Notes: generated from the sequence alone by a model not told the origin. A stretch of DNA of 60,820 nt from an uncultured Helicobacteraceae bacterium (GCA_934668765.1 CAKUOH010000014.1:1-60820); one strand, 5' to 3'. Positions 47,683 to 57,359 are shown, numbered from the stretch's first letter. A program made the numbers and translations.

Positions 47683-48765
47683 ATGAAAAAAATTGCAATG
47701 TTAGTTTTGGCGGTAAGTGTGGCGAATCTAATAAGTGCAAGTGGCACAAATGAGCTATCGCGCGAGGAAATCATTAAATCTTATAAGTTAGATTCTACCT
47801 TTTGGATAAAGCCACATTTAAGCGATGGCGTGGAGTTTAGGGAGCTAGAAGCACTGCCACAAACTCCACCATATCCCAAAAATAACCCATACAGCAAGGA
47901 AAAGGCAGAGTTAGGCAAAAAGCTCTTTAATGACCCGCGTTTGTCGCTCTCAAATCAAATCGCGTGCTCTAACTGCCACGATGAAGAGTTAGGCTTTGGC
48001 GATGGGCGCAGTGTGAGCTACGGACACGATAGGCAAAAGGGACGCAGAAACGCGCCTAGCATTATGATGAGTGCTTTTGGCAAAGAAAAATTTTGGGATG
48101 GGCGGGCAAAAGATTTAGAAACACAGGCACTTATGCCTATCGCCGACCCTAAAGAAATGGCATACAACGCACAAAAAGCCGCCAAAAAGCTAAATAAAAT
48201 CACAGAGTATAAAAGGCAATTTAATGGCGCATTTGGCACAAGCGAAATCACGGCGGACTTGCTTGGCAAGGCGATAGCGACTTATGAGCGAAGCACAATG
48301 CGACAAACAAAATTTGATAGATTTATGCGTGGTAACAAAAAGGCGATGAGTGATAAAGAGATTTATGGAATGCACCTTTTTCGCACCAAAGCGCGGTGTA
48401 TAAACTGCCACAACGGCGTGGAATTTAGCGATGGCAAATATCATAATTTGGGGCTACATTTTTATGGGCGTGAGAAATACGAGGATTTAGGGCGATATGA
48501 GGTTACAAAAAATCCTGCTGATGTAGGCGCGTTTAAAACGCCGTCTTTGCGTGGCGTGGCAAAAACCGCACCATATATGCACAATGGCTTGTTTCCGCAT
48601 TTAAATGGTGTGATTCACGCGTATAATGCAGGTATGGCAAAACCAGAGCCACAAGAGGGCAAGACTTATAATCCGCCTTTCCCAAAGAGTGATGAGATTT
48701 TGCGTCCGCTAAATTTGAGTGAAGATGAAATAGAAGCATTGGAGGCGTTTTTAAGGACGCTGTGA
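47683..48765 (+). CDS. Di-heme cytochrome c peroxidase family protein
   Basis: A periplasmic protein of about 360 residues with a signal peptide (MKKIAMLVLAVSVANLISASG) and two heme-binding CxxCH sites: CSNCHDEELGFGDG at about 95-108 and CINCHNGVEFSDG at about 238-250. It also has GRRNAPSIMMSAFGKEKFWDGRA, MHLFRTKARC and KTPSLRGVAKTAPYMHNG, the CCP/MauG pattern. The ATG at 47683 follows AATGGAGGC. It is 13 bases after the TonB receptor stop, so it is probably expressed with it. Whether it detoxifies peroxide or processes the receptor's ligand is not known. Confidence 0.9.
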   Translation: MKKIAMLVLAVSVANLISASGTNELSREEIIKSYKLDSTFWIKPHLSDGVEFRELEALPQTPPYPKNNPYSKEKAELGKKLFNDPRLSLSNQIACSNCHDEELGFGDGRSVSYGHDRQKGRRNAPSIMMSAFGKEKFWDGRAKDLETQALMPIADPKEMAYNAQKAAKKLNKITEYKRQFNGAFGTSEITADLLGKAIATYERSTMRQTKFDRFMRGNKKAMSDKEIYGMHLFRTKARCINCHNGVEFSDGKYHNLGLHFYGREKYEDLGRYEVTKNPADVGAFKTPSLRGVAKTAPYMHNGLFPHLNGVIHAYNAGMAKPEPQEGKTYNPPFPKSDEILRPLNLSEDEIEALEAFLRTL

Positions 48766-48786
48766 AAAATCAAAAAGGATTCGGCA

Positions 48787-49005
48787 ATGAAACGCTTTAA
48801 AATCACAAAGAAAAATTGGATACAGATTCACACATATTTGAGCATATTTTTCTCACTGCGTGTTTGATTATGTAATCACAGGTGTTGGATTTATCTTTGA
48901 CTTTAAAGCTGATGCGGGGGCTAATATCTATGAATTTACCATTAGCGAAATACCGCAGGACAAAGAAGCGATTGAGAACTTTATAATCCAAATAGCGCGA
49001 ATCTA
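48787..49005 (+). pseudogene. Decayed PepSY-like membrane protein
   Basis: The start KRFKITKKNWIQIHTYLS is almost identical to the gene at 4833-5393. The frame is lost after LSIFF; the homology continues in another frame as LTACLI and in a third as YVITGVGFIFDFKADAGANIYEF and on to EAIENFIIQIARI, then ends at a stop. About 73 of 186 residues are left, with at least two frameshifts and truncation. It shows that the second receptor locus once had the same PepSY partner as the first. Confidence 0.88.
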
Positions 49006-49376
49006 ATAAAATAGCCGAGCTCACTCGCAATGACGCTATATTATACTTTGTCATTCTGAGATTTTCGCAAGAAAGCGAAGAATCTAAAAAAAGATTTTGT
49101 GTAGATTCTTCGGCGACTTTGTCGCCTCATAATGATGGATTGATTACCCACCCCCTTAATCCCCACGCACAAGGGAGGGGGAATGAGAAAATAAATCACC
49201 ATCCGCAATGAATGGGGTTTTAAAATCTTTGTCATTGCGAAACTTGTGAATGCAAGTCGTGGCAATCTATTGTATTTTGTTTGGATTGCTTCGAGCAAAT
49301 CTTACGATTTACTTTCGCAATGACGGAGAAATTTTAGATTTACAAATTGCCACAAAAAGTTATTTGCAAATCGCCC
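49006..49376. repeat. Intergenic dispersed repeats
   Basis: Members of three families are packed together: TTTGTCATTCTGAG and GATTCTTCGGCGAC (about 49048-49130), ACCCACCCCCTTAATCCCC followed by CAAGGGAGGGGGAATG (49145-49186), and TCATTGCGAAACTTG ... GGATTGCTTCGAGC ... TCGCAATGACGG (about 49228-49325). No gene is seen. Confidence 0.7.
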
Positions 49377-51188
49377 CTACTTCGCCCACCACGAAAAAAT
49401 ATCAAAGTCATATAGTGGCGAAATTGCAGGATAGGCGAACTTATCATAATATGCCACGCGAAATTCGCGTGAGTGAAAATGCGGCACGACATAAAATCCC
49501 CAAAGTAGGATTCTATCTAGCGCACGGACATTTGCGACTTGTAAATCGCTATCTTTGGCGTTGATGATATTTTCCACTAGCTTATCGACTATGGGCGAGT
49601 TTATCTGCGCAAAATTGCGAGAGCCTTTTGTATCAGCACTCTCACTGCTCCAAAAATACCGCTGCTCATTGCCCGGAAATAGCGACTGCGGGACAACTGC
49701 GGCAATCATATCATAATCAAAATTATTCACGCGATTTATGTAGCTCCCCAAATCAATCGTGCGCAAACTTGCCTCAATGCCTAAAATTTTAAGATTTGCC
49801 ACAAAGGGCAAAGCCACGCGCTCCATTGCCTTTGAGACTAGCAAAATCTCAAATTTAACTTGGCGACTGCCTTTAAAAAGGCGATTGTTACGCTTTGTGT
49901 ATCCTGCGTTTTTCAGGATTTCTTGCGCGTGGAGCAGGGATTTACGCCTCTCTTTTGCATTTTTAAACTCCACGATAGGAAATGGCGAATCTAAAATCTT
50001 TGAATCCACGCCTAGATTCTGCAAAATCTCCCGCTCTTTGCCACTAGGAATCCCTCGTGAAGCAAAAATAGAGTTATCAAAATAGCTCTTTGTGCGCGTG
50101 TATTGCGAGAAAAAAAGATTTTTATTGCTCCACTCAAAATCAAAAGCGTAATTTATCGCTTCACGCAAGGCAATATCGCTAAAAACTTCACGCGCCGTAT
50201 TCATAAAAAAGCCCTGCATTCCGCTAGGGAGTGCGTGAGCAAAAGTCGCCTTTTTTAGTGCGCCACTTTGCAATGCCTTGCCCTCATAGCCGTTTCCCCA
50301 CACTTTTGCGCTATTTTCTAGCCGAAAATCAAACGCACCGCTTTTAAACGCCAACAGCGCGACATTTTCGTCCTTGTAATATTCATAAATCACTTCATCA
50401 AAGTTAAAAAACCCCTTGCGCGTGGGGTGATTCACTGCCCAATAATCTTTCACGCGCTCATAGATGATTTTACGCCCCACTTCAAAGCTTTTGATTCTAT
50501 ACGCACCACTGCCTAGCGGGATTAACAGCGGATTTTCAAAATCCTTGTCCTTGTAAAAATGCTCTGGCAGGACGCTTAACTGCCCTAAAATCAAAGGCAA
50601 CTCGCGATTATCGCCATTTTTAAAGCTAAATTTGATTTTATCGCTCCCCACTAGCGAAACCGCGCTCACATCGGCGTAATATTGCTTTATCAGCGGATTG
50701 CCATATTTCATCAGCACTTCAAAGCTAAATTTCACATCGCTTGGTTTTACGCGCACGCCGTCATTAAAACGCGCATTGCGATTTATGGTAAAAATCACGC
50801 AATCTTTTTTAGGACATAGCGCAATAGATTCGGCAATCAAGCCATACTCGCTAAAAGGCTCATCTTTACTCTGCACTGTTAGCGTATCATAGATTAGCTC
50901 CAAGCCCTCCGCCTTTGCGCCTTTTAGGCTAAAATTATTTAGGCTATCAAAAGTGCCAATCGCAGCGGCTTTGAGAGTGCCACCTTTGGGCGCATTTGGA
51001 TTTGCATAATCAAAATGCTTTAAGTTTTTGTATTTTATTTTGCCATCGATTGAAATGTAAGGTTTTGAATCGCTATGCTGTGAATCTTTTAAAATGGGCG
51101 TTGAATCGCTATGCTGTGCGATAGATTTTAAATCGCCGTTTTGTGCGTTCAGTGTGAGTGCGATAAAAAATGCGATAAAAATTTTCAA
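49377..51188 (-). CDS. ABC-transporter extracellular solute-binding protein, family 5 (YejA-like)
   Basis: A 603-residue periplasmic substrate-binding protein. The signal peptide is short (MKIFIAFFIALTLNAQNG). The mature part has the YejA-type opening HFDYANPNAPKGGTLKAAAIGTFDSLNNF, TINRNARFNDGVRVKPSDVKFSFEVL, and the peptide-binding body. YejA homologues import peptides and microcin C. No cognate permease or ATPase gene is nearby. A tandem sequence (QHSDSTP and QHSDSKP) occurs at residues about 26-46. Substrate assignment is by family only. Confidence 0.85.
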   Translation of the reverse strand: MKIFIAFFIALTLNAQNGDLKSIAQHSDSTPILKDSQHSDSKPYISIDGKIKYKNLKHFDYANPNAPKGGTLKAAAIGTFDSLNNFSLKGAKAEGLELIYDTLTVQSKDEPFSEYGLIAESIALCPKKDCVIFTINRNARFNDGVRVKPSDVKFSFEVLMKYGNPLIKQYYADVSAVSLVGSDKIKFSFKNGDNRELPLILGQLSVLPEHFYKDKDFENPLLIPLGSGAYRIKSFEVGRKIIYERVKDYWAVNHPTRKGFFNFDEVIYEYYKDENVALLAFKSGAFDFRLENSAKVWGNGYEGKALQSGALKKATFAHALPSGMQGFFMNTAREVFSDIALREAINYAFDFEWSNKNLFFSQYTRTKSYFDNSIFASRGIPSGKEREILQNLGVDSKILDSPFPIVEFKNAKERRKSLLHAQEILKNAGYTKRNNRLFKGSRQVKFEILLVSKAMERVALPFVANLKILGIEASLRTIDLGSYINRVNNFDYDMIAAVVPQSLFPGNEQRYFWSSESADTKGSRNFAQINSPIVDKLVENIINAKDSDLQVANVRALDRILLWGFYVVPHFHSREFRVAYYDKFAYPAISPLYDFDIFSWWAK

Positions 51189-51279
51189 AATGCCTTAACC
51201 TTTGGGGTAATTTTAAAGGCAAAATTATAGCGTAGAATCTAAAAAAGATTTGGCATTTGTGAGATTTAGACAAACCAAA

Positions 51280-51361
51280 TAACCTCACTTGGTGGATTAG
51301 AGTCTAGGGAGTAGAGAGATTCTACTTTTTGCAAAAGCAAAAAGTAGCAAAAACTTTTATA
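51280..51361 (+). repeat. Left copy of an approximately 80-bp direct repeat
   Basis: It contains TGGATTAGAGTCTAGG, then GATTCTACTTTTTGC, and the perfect hairpin CTACTTTTTGC-AAAA-GCAAAAAGTAG at 51322-51347, followed by CAAAAACTTTTAT. The matching copy in the same orientation is at 53819-53905. Confidence 0.8.
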
Positions 51362-51477
51362 AAGATTCGCCAACTATTTTCGTCATTGCGAGATTCACGC
51401 AGTGAATCGTGGCAATCTATTTATATTTTTGTTTGGATTGCTTCGTTCATTGCACTCACTCGCAATGACGCTTTCCT

Positions 51478-53694
51478 CTAGTATTTATACTCCACACTTG
51501 CATAGATTCGGCGTCCGGGCATATAGTAGCCTTCTGAATAATAATATAGCGCGTCAAATACATTGCTTACGCCTAGTGAGAGTTGCAGTCCATCTATGAT
51601 GCGCAAATTTGTCTTTAAATCCACTAGGAAAATGCTGTGATTTTTGCTATATCCATTATTATAGCTCCATTGTGGGCTTTGGTAGGTAAGATTCGCAATC
51701 AAATCCCACTGCGAAAACGGCGTTAATCTAAGCATTGTATTAGCGATATGCTCGGGGTAGTTTAGGATTCTGCCTTTTATGTTATAGTCGCTAGAGTTTT
51801 TGTTTGCTTTTTTTTTGCTTGATATGTGTAGTTTGCGCCAAAGACGATTTTATCGCTCCAAAATCCTTGTGAAAATCCCATTTCCACGCCATAAGAATAG
51901 CCCGTTTCTACATTTATCATTTTTTGGCAATTAGCACCTCTCGCACAGCTACTTGTTGTATCGGCGACAGATGAAAGCATATCTGTTAAGTGATTATAAT
52001 ACACCGCTATTTCTGCGCTTGAAGTGCCTAAAGTCGTATTATAATTGAGCTTTGTGCCAAACTCTGCATTTATGGCAGATTCGGGTTGCAAACTGGGATT
52101 TGGCGTAACTCCGCCCCATCTAGATGAATATCTACTTTTAAGCGTAGGAAGCGAAGTTTTATAGCCGACATTTAGCCAAGAAGTGATATTTTCATTCCAA
52201 TCACCATAGACAATCGCTTGAGCCGTGCCACCTTGTAAGCTATAATTATTACGCCTTGAGTCGCTAATAATGACTTGCAACATATCATTTCTATCATAAC
52301 TCGCACTTATCATAAGCCTAAACATATCACTAAATCTTTGCGCATATTCCGCAAAAATGCTTGTGCTTAAGTCCATTAAATGCGTTCTTGGGTCGGAATA
52401 TTTATTAGGGTCGTAGTTATTGTGGCTATCTTGCTTTAGATTTAGCCCGACTTTTAGATTCATACTATCATTAAAGTCCATATTTAGAGTTTCTATTACG
52501 CCCCAAGTGTGGTCGTCATATTTAGAGCTGCTCTTTTTTGTAGCAAAATTGTTACCTTGACTAACATTGCCATTTTCATATTTCCCAATTACATTTAACA
52601 AATTATAAAAATGGTCATAGAAAATGCGCGAATCAAGTGAAAAAGTATCGTTGAATCTCGAATGCCCCAAAATATAAGCGGTGATTTTGTCATAATGTGG
52701 CCATTTCCAATAGCTACCAGAAGTCGTGCTTAAAATGCCACCTTTATCGCCCTTTTGATAAATTAGATTTAAGCTATATTCGTGATTCTCATTTGGCTCG
52801 AATCCTAATTTAAAGCGCAAAGTATGATTCGTAAAATAGCTATTTTTAGCCTCCAAATTCGGCTGATTTGTAGTGGGCGTAAATTTATGCGACAATGGAT
52901 AAGATTCGCGTCTATCAAACGAATATGTCGCTTGGACATAATACTGCCCTAGATTTGAGCCGATAGACACGGCTGCTTGATGCTCGTTATTAGAAATAAA
53001 GCCGTATTTCAGGGCGACTTCTAGCTTATCAAGCGGCTTTGAAGTGATGATATTTACCGCGCCACCCATTGTATTCATACCATATTGAGGCGAAGTGTAG
53101 CCTTTAGAAATACTCATCTCGCTAATGCCATAAGTGCTAAATTGTCCCCAATCTGTTTGCTTATCATAAATCGAATGCACGGGAATGCCATCTAAGAAAA
53201 AGCCAATTTGCGTAACGCCAAAGCCACGAATATTTATATCTGGCTCACCCTCTGCTACCACTTGCTAGGTTGTAGAAAACGCCTGTTTGGTAGCGCAAGG
53301 CTTCGGCTATGTTGTTTGAGTTTGTAGCATCGATTTCCTCGCTTGTAATAGAAACTGCGGAATCATTAGAATCCACTTGGGATTTTACGGTGCGCTCGAT
53401 GCGTCCTAAATCGTAAGCGTGGGTAAGTGGGATTCGCGTGGAATGTGATTCGCTTGAATTTGCTGAATCGGTGGTGTTTGGATTTTGATTCGCGCTTGAA
53501 TCTATCGTGCTTTTGGTGGGATTTTGGTTATTTTTTTTCCCCCCTAAAGTGGAATCTGCCAAATCATTTTGCGCAAACAAAGGATTCGCAAATAAAAATG
53601 CTAAACTAAAAGCCAAAGCCGAAGTTTTTGTGATTGTGTAGTCTTTGTCTGTCATTGTATTACCTCCATAGTTGAAATTGTGAAAAAAATACAC
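51478..53694 (-). pseudogene. TonB-dependent receptor broken by two frameshifts
   Basis: Three consecutive frames make one receptor. 53694-53245: signal peptide (SALAFSLAFLFANPLFAQ), plug start ending GVFYNLASGSRG. 53261-51777: EGEPDINIRGFGVTQIGFFLDGIPVHS, the plug and most of the barrel, ending in YTYQAKKKQTKTL. 51735-51478: MLRLTPFSQWDLI ... EYKY. The first break is one extra G near 53256 (a GG would give SRGEPDINIRGFG). The second is a run of nine A (51808-51816 on the coding strand); ten would restore NKNSSDYNIKGRILNYPEH. It may be a pseudogene, an assembly error, or expressed at low level by slippage at the A-run. It lies between direct repeats. Confidence 0.8.
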
Positions 53695-53818
53695 AACCGA
53701 AATATAATTAAAAATATATTAAAAATAATTTAAAATTTAATATTTTATGAAAATTTTATTAAGGATTTGGGGTAGATTTGGGGGAAAGTGGTTTTATTAG
53801 ATTTGTGTGGTTTAAGAT

Positions 53819-53905
53819 TCTAACCTTGCTTGATGGATTGGAGTTTAGGAAATAAAAGGGACTCTACTTTTTGCAAAAGCAAAAAGTAGCAAAAACTTTT
53901 ATTTG
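53819..53905 (+). repeat. Right copy of an approximately 80-bp direct repeat
   Basis: TGATGGATTGGAGTTTAGG, then GACTCTACTTTTTGC, the same hairpin at 53864-53889 and CAAAAACTTTTAT, in the same orientation as 51280-51361. The pair flanks the broken receptor gene, about 2.5 kb apart. Confidence 0.8.
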
Positions 53906-53983
53906 GTCGCGCTACGCGCGGATTTTGTTTTTTTGGAGTGCCTCGATTTGTTGAATTGCCTCGCAATGGCGCAATGCTAAATC

Positions 53984-54226
53984 TTACTTTTCCGCAAAGA
54001 CGCCATACGCCATAATTTTGTCAAACCGCTTGGCAATGTAATCTTTGTCTTTTTTAATCTCTTTGATTGCGCTTAAAAAATAGCTCTTTATCGCCTCTGC
54101 TGCGCCTATTTTATCCCTATGTGCGCCCACAGACGGCTCTTTTATGACATCATCGATTAGCTTCATATCGTGCAAATACTCGGGGATAATTTTTAGCGAT
54201 TTGGTGGCGTTTGCCTTGCTTTTGGC
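53984..54226 (-). pseudogene. accA: 3' fragment of accA (acetyl-CoA carboxylase carboxyltransferase alpha)
   Basis: On the minus strand SKANATKSLKIIPEYLHDMKLIDDVIKEP then SVGAHRDKIGAAEAIKSYFL resemble the C-terminus of AccA (KAPEAAKALKIT ... LGLIDEIIKEPLGGAHR). About 80 of the usual 310 or more residues are present and no start is seen. At its broken end (54201-54249) the sequence is nearly identical to the 3' end of modB at 57967-58015. It is a remnant left by recombination; a complete accA must be elsewhere. Confidence 0.65.
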
Positions 54227-54244
54227 GATATTTGCGATAAATAA

Positions 54245-54421
54245 AAAGCTTACATTGACATAAACAAATTTAACGCCTTTAAGGTAGAAAATGGCGAAGT
54301 TTTTAGCATTATAGACAAAGAAACAAATTTGATTTTAGCTGAAAGTATAGACGAAGTTTCAGAGGAAATCGGCGAGACATTCGACAAACTCTTGGAGCTA
54401 GATTCTAATGAATTTAAATAA
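54245..54421 (+). pseudogene. C-terminal remnant of an unknown gene (possibly an ATPase of a defence operon)
   Basis: An open frame of about 58 codons without a start: KAYIDINKFNAFKVENGEVF, SIIDKETNLILAESIDEV, SEEIGETFDKLLELDSNEFK. Its stop overlaps the next start by 14 bases, as in an operon. The Glu-rich C-terminus resembles the ends of AAA/SMC-like ATPases that accompany small nucleases, but no ATPase motif remains. The call is an inference from context. Confidence 0.35.
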
Positions 54422-54827
54422 AGAATTAGTTTGCAAAGAAAACGGCAAAATTTTTAAACTTTATACAAACGGCATTGAATTTGACAAAATTAAACTTGAT
54501 GATGGACAAAACAATGAGCACAAAAAGTGCGATTATTTAATCACAAAGCAAACAAAAGACATTCAAATTTTTGTAGAGTTAAAGGGTAACAAAATCGCAA
54601 AAGCCTATCGGCAAATACTTGCAAGTTACGATAATATAGAGCGCATTAAAAATTTGCAAGTCAAATACTACGCAGCCATAGTTTGCCAAAGATTTCCACA
54701 AAAAGACACCACTATCCAAAACTTACACAAAAAAGCAAATAAAATTTTTGCAGAAATTTTTATCAAAAACAATGAGATTCAAACACAATACAATATAGAA
54801 AACAACGAAATAGTGCGGGTAAATTAG
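54408..54827 (+). CDS. Small PD-(D/E)xK nuclease-like protein
   Basis: A 139-residue soluble protein. CDYLITKQTKDIQIFVELKG at about 42-61 has the D-x(n)-E-x-K order of restriction-nuclease folds (Asp43, Glu58, Lys60), followed by KAYRQILASYDNIE. It overlaps the remnant gene upstream, so it was probably the second gene of a two-gene defence unit. No cognate family is certain. Confidence 0.5.
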   Translation: MNLNKELVCKENGKIFKLYTNGIEFDKIKLDDGQNNEHKKCDYLITKQTKDIQIFVELKGNKIAKAYRQILASYDNIERIKNLQVKYYAAIVCQRFPQKDTTIQNLHKKANKIFAEIFIKNNEIQTQYNIENNEIVRVN

Positions 54828-54843
54828 AACATAAAGGCAACTT

Positions 54844-54966
54844 ATGAATTTTCAAAATACAATCATCAAACGACCAAAATATGAGCCAACAGAATGCAAA
54901 GCTAGTCTTTTCGAGATTTTAAAAAAGCAAAATCGTGGCAATCCAAAAACAAGCAATCTAATTTAA
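54844..54966 (+). CDS. Small ORF or truncated third gene of the same operon
   Basis: Forty residues starting MNFQNTIIKRPKYEPTECKA, 17 bases after the nuclease-like gene, with a CATAAAGGCAAC ribosome-binding-like stretch. The end (KKQNRGNPKTS) reads through CGTGGCAATCCA, a word of the dispersed repeats, so the gene may be cut short by a repeat. Function unknown. Confidence 0.25.
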   Translation: MNFQNTIIKRPKYEPTECKASLFEILKKQNRGNPKTSNLI

Positions 54967-55019
54967 AGTTGATATTAACTAAAATTTCAGCCTAATTTAA
55001 TCAGCAAAGGACTTATAAA

Positions 55020-57206
55020 ATGGCATTTAACTCGGGAAAACTTAGTGAAAAAGATATTGTCGCTAATTTCACACACATTTTAGGGCTTCCAAATAAAACT
55101 GACGGCACTCTATATATTTACAATGGCGAAAAAGGCACTGCAAAAAAGCCTGATGGATATTATTATTTTGAAGGCATTACTTTCATACTTGACGCAAAAG
55201 CACAGGGCAAGGCATTCACAGGACAGCTCGAGGATTATATGAAATTAGAAAGCAACGAAAATTTCATAGGCTTTAAATATAATGGCAAGGATTTTGAATG
55301 CTATGTAAAGGGAGCGTTAAAGAAAGATGAGATTTGCCCACAAAATAAGGATTATTACCGCGAAAAATACTTTCCGCAAAAAATCAATAATGAAAATATA
55401 GTTGAGAAAAGTGCGAAAAGATTGGCGAATTTATTTAGAGATTCTAAAATCGATAAGCAAATGAATGTCCCTTTTATCGGTGCAGTAATGCTTTGTATTA
55501 AATTTGGTTATGATATTGATTTAACTTCGACAAACACTATTTTAAATTCGCTAATGCGTGGCATAGAAACTATCATAAGAGATAATCCACTCACAAGGCG
55601 ACAAAAGAAAGAATTTATAAAAATTGCCTTGCAAGATTCTACCTTGCAAAGAGCAAAAACAGAGGATTTATTTATGATAGTGCAAGAAATTTCAAATATT
55701 TATAATTTTATAAACATATCCACTGATGATTACAAGGGACACGACATAATGAATAGTTTTTTGCGGATTTTTAGAAAGTGGAATAGCGCAAATGCAAATG
55801 AAAAAGGCGAAGTCTTTACGCCTGACCATATAGCCCAGCTAATGTATAAACTTGCAAATTGCAACAAAGATAACACAATTTTAGACCCAACTTGTGGAAG
55901 CGGGACATTTTTAACCAACGCTATGGCAAATATGCTTTATGAATCTCCAAGTGAAAGTAAAGACATACAAGAAAATCGCTTAATAGGCATTGAAAGCAAT
56001 GATTTTAACGCTACCCTAGCAGGTATGAATATGATGCTACACGGGGACGGGGCGTCAAATATATGGTGTGATGATTGTTTCATTAAAGTGCCACAAATAA
56101 AAAATTGCTATGATAGAGTGCTTATGAATCCACCATTTTCTACAAGCGATGATGAGCTAAAATTTCTAAAAGTCGCGTTAGAAAATATGCAAGATGGCGG
56201 AATTTTGGCTTGTATTTTGCCAAAATCCTGTGTTAAAGGAACGCTAGATAAAAACCTAAATTATTTACAAGAAATTTTTAGGATTGCTAAATTGCTTTAT
56301 GTTATCTCTTTACCAAGTGATTTATTTTATCCAAATGCTGCACCTGCTACTTGTATAGTTGTATTTAAGAAACACAACAGCGGACATAGTGGCGAGACTT
56401 TGCTTATTGATTGCTCAAATGATGGCTTTACTTCGGCAAATGATATACGAATCGATAATGAAAACAAATGGGATTTGATACAACAAGAGATTCTAAACGC
56501 TTTAAATGGCAATTTTACGGAATTTAGGGCAATTAAAAAGGATTTAGCGTTTAGCGATGAATTGTTATTTGAAGCATATAGCTCTAAAAGGGCATTTGAT
56601 TTAAGCAAAGAAGTCTTTGAAAAATATATGCGTGAAAAAATCGCTAGTAAAATTCTTTGCGGTAAAAGTATAAATATCACAAGTTTTGAGAAAATTATTT
56701 TACCGAAACAAGTAGATTATGCACGGTTTAAAATTGCTGATTTGCTTATAAAAATAGAAAAAGGCAAGACAAAATCGCCTGATAAAAAACAAGAAAATAA
56801 ATATCTAGGCAAATATCCAGTGATTGTTGCCAAAAAAGATAATAACGGTATAGGTGGAATGGTAGATAATCCTAACAAAATATATAACGATAAATTTTGC
56901 ATTGTATCAGGTGGAGACGGAGGCGGAGGGAAAACTTATTATTGTGATTTTGAATTTGGGGCGACTAGCTTTGTGATGATTTGTGATTTGCAAAAATCTT
57001 ATAAATATTTAGCCGATAAATATGCTAGATTTTACCTTGCAGTAGCAATTAGCGAAAGACTTTATCAAACAATACAGCACGGTAGAACCATAAGCGAGAT
57101 TCCAAGCGACATAGAGATAAAATTACCAATAACAAGCGATGGACAAATAGATTTTGTTTATATGTCAAATTATATGAAAAGTTTGCCTTATGCAGAATTA
57201 TTATGA
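55020..57206 (+). CDS. One-chain restriction-modification enzyme (type IIG-like: nuclease, N6-adenine methyltransferase, specificity domain)
   Basis: A 728-residue protein. Residues about 1-120 have a PD-(D/E)xK-like segment (KPDGYYYFEGITFILDAKAQ, about 43-62). Residues about 130-260 are helical. Residues about 260-490 are an HsdM-type methyltransferase with motif I ILDPTCGSGTFLTNA at about 288 and motif IV NPPF (RVLMNPPFST) at about 370. Residues about 560-728 resemble a type I specificity half (IADLLIKIEKGKTKS, GKYPVIVAKKDNNGIGG, TISEIPSDIEIKLP). The whole system is in one chain, so cutting and methylation depend on one recognition domain. No hypermutable tract was seen in it. It lies between the defence remnant and modB. 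Confidence 0.8.
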   Translation: MAFNSGKLSEKDIVANFTHILGLPNKTDGTLYIYNGEKGTAKKPDGYYYFEGITFILDAKAQGKAFTGQLEDYMKLESNENFIGFKYNGKDFECYVKGALKKDEICPQNKDYYREKYFPQKINNENIVEKSAKRLANLFRDSKIDKQMNVPFIGAVMLCIKFGYDIDLTSTNTILNSLMRGIETIIRDNPLTRRQKKEFIKIALQDSTLQRAKTEDLFMIVQEISNIYNFINISTDDYKGHDIMNSFLRIFRKWNSANANEKGEVFTPDHIAQLMYKLANCNKDNTILDPTCGSGTFLTNAMANMLYESPSESKDIQENRLIGIESNDFNATLAGMNMMLHGDGASNIWCDDCFIKVPQIKNCYDRVLMNPPFSTSDDELKFLKVALENMQDGGILACILPKSCVKGTLDKNLNYLQEIFRIAKLLYVISLPSDLFYPNAAPATCIVVFKKHNSGHSGETLLIDCSNDGFTSANDIRIDNENKWDLIQQEILNALNGNFTEFRAIKKDLAFSDELLFEAYSSKRAFDLSKEVFEKYMREKIASKILCGKSINITSFEKIILPKQVDYARFKIADLLIKIEKGKTKSPDKKQENKYLGKYPVIVAKKDNNGIGGMVDNPNKIYNDKFCIVSGGDGGGGKTYYCDFEFGATSFVMICDLQKSYKYLADKYARFYLAVAISERLYQTIQHGRTISEIPSDIEIKLPITSDGQIDFVYMSNYMKSLPYAELL

Positions 57207-57359
57207 TTTATGGGTTGTCATTGTAGGATTTACTTACAACATTTGCGTGGCAGATTCGCCACAAATTACCCTTTAATTTCGTGTGAATCTATCCAAATCT
57301 AAACCGATATATATCTAAAAATATAAATGCGGATTTCAAAAAATCACAAAAGGCACAAA

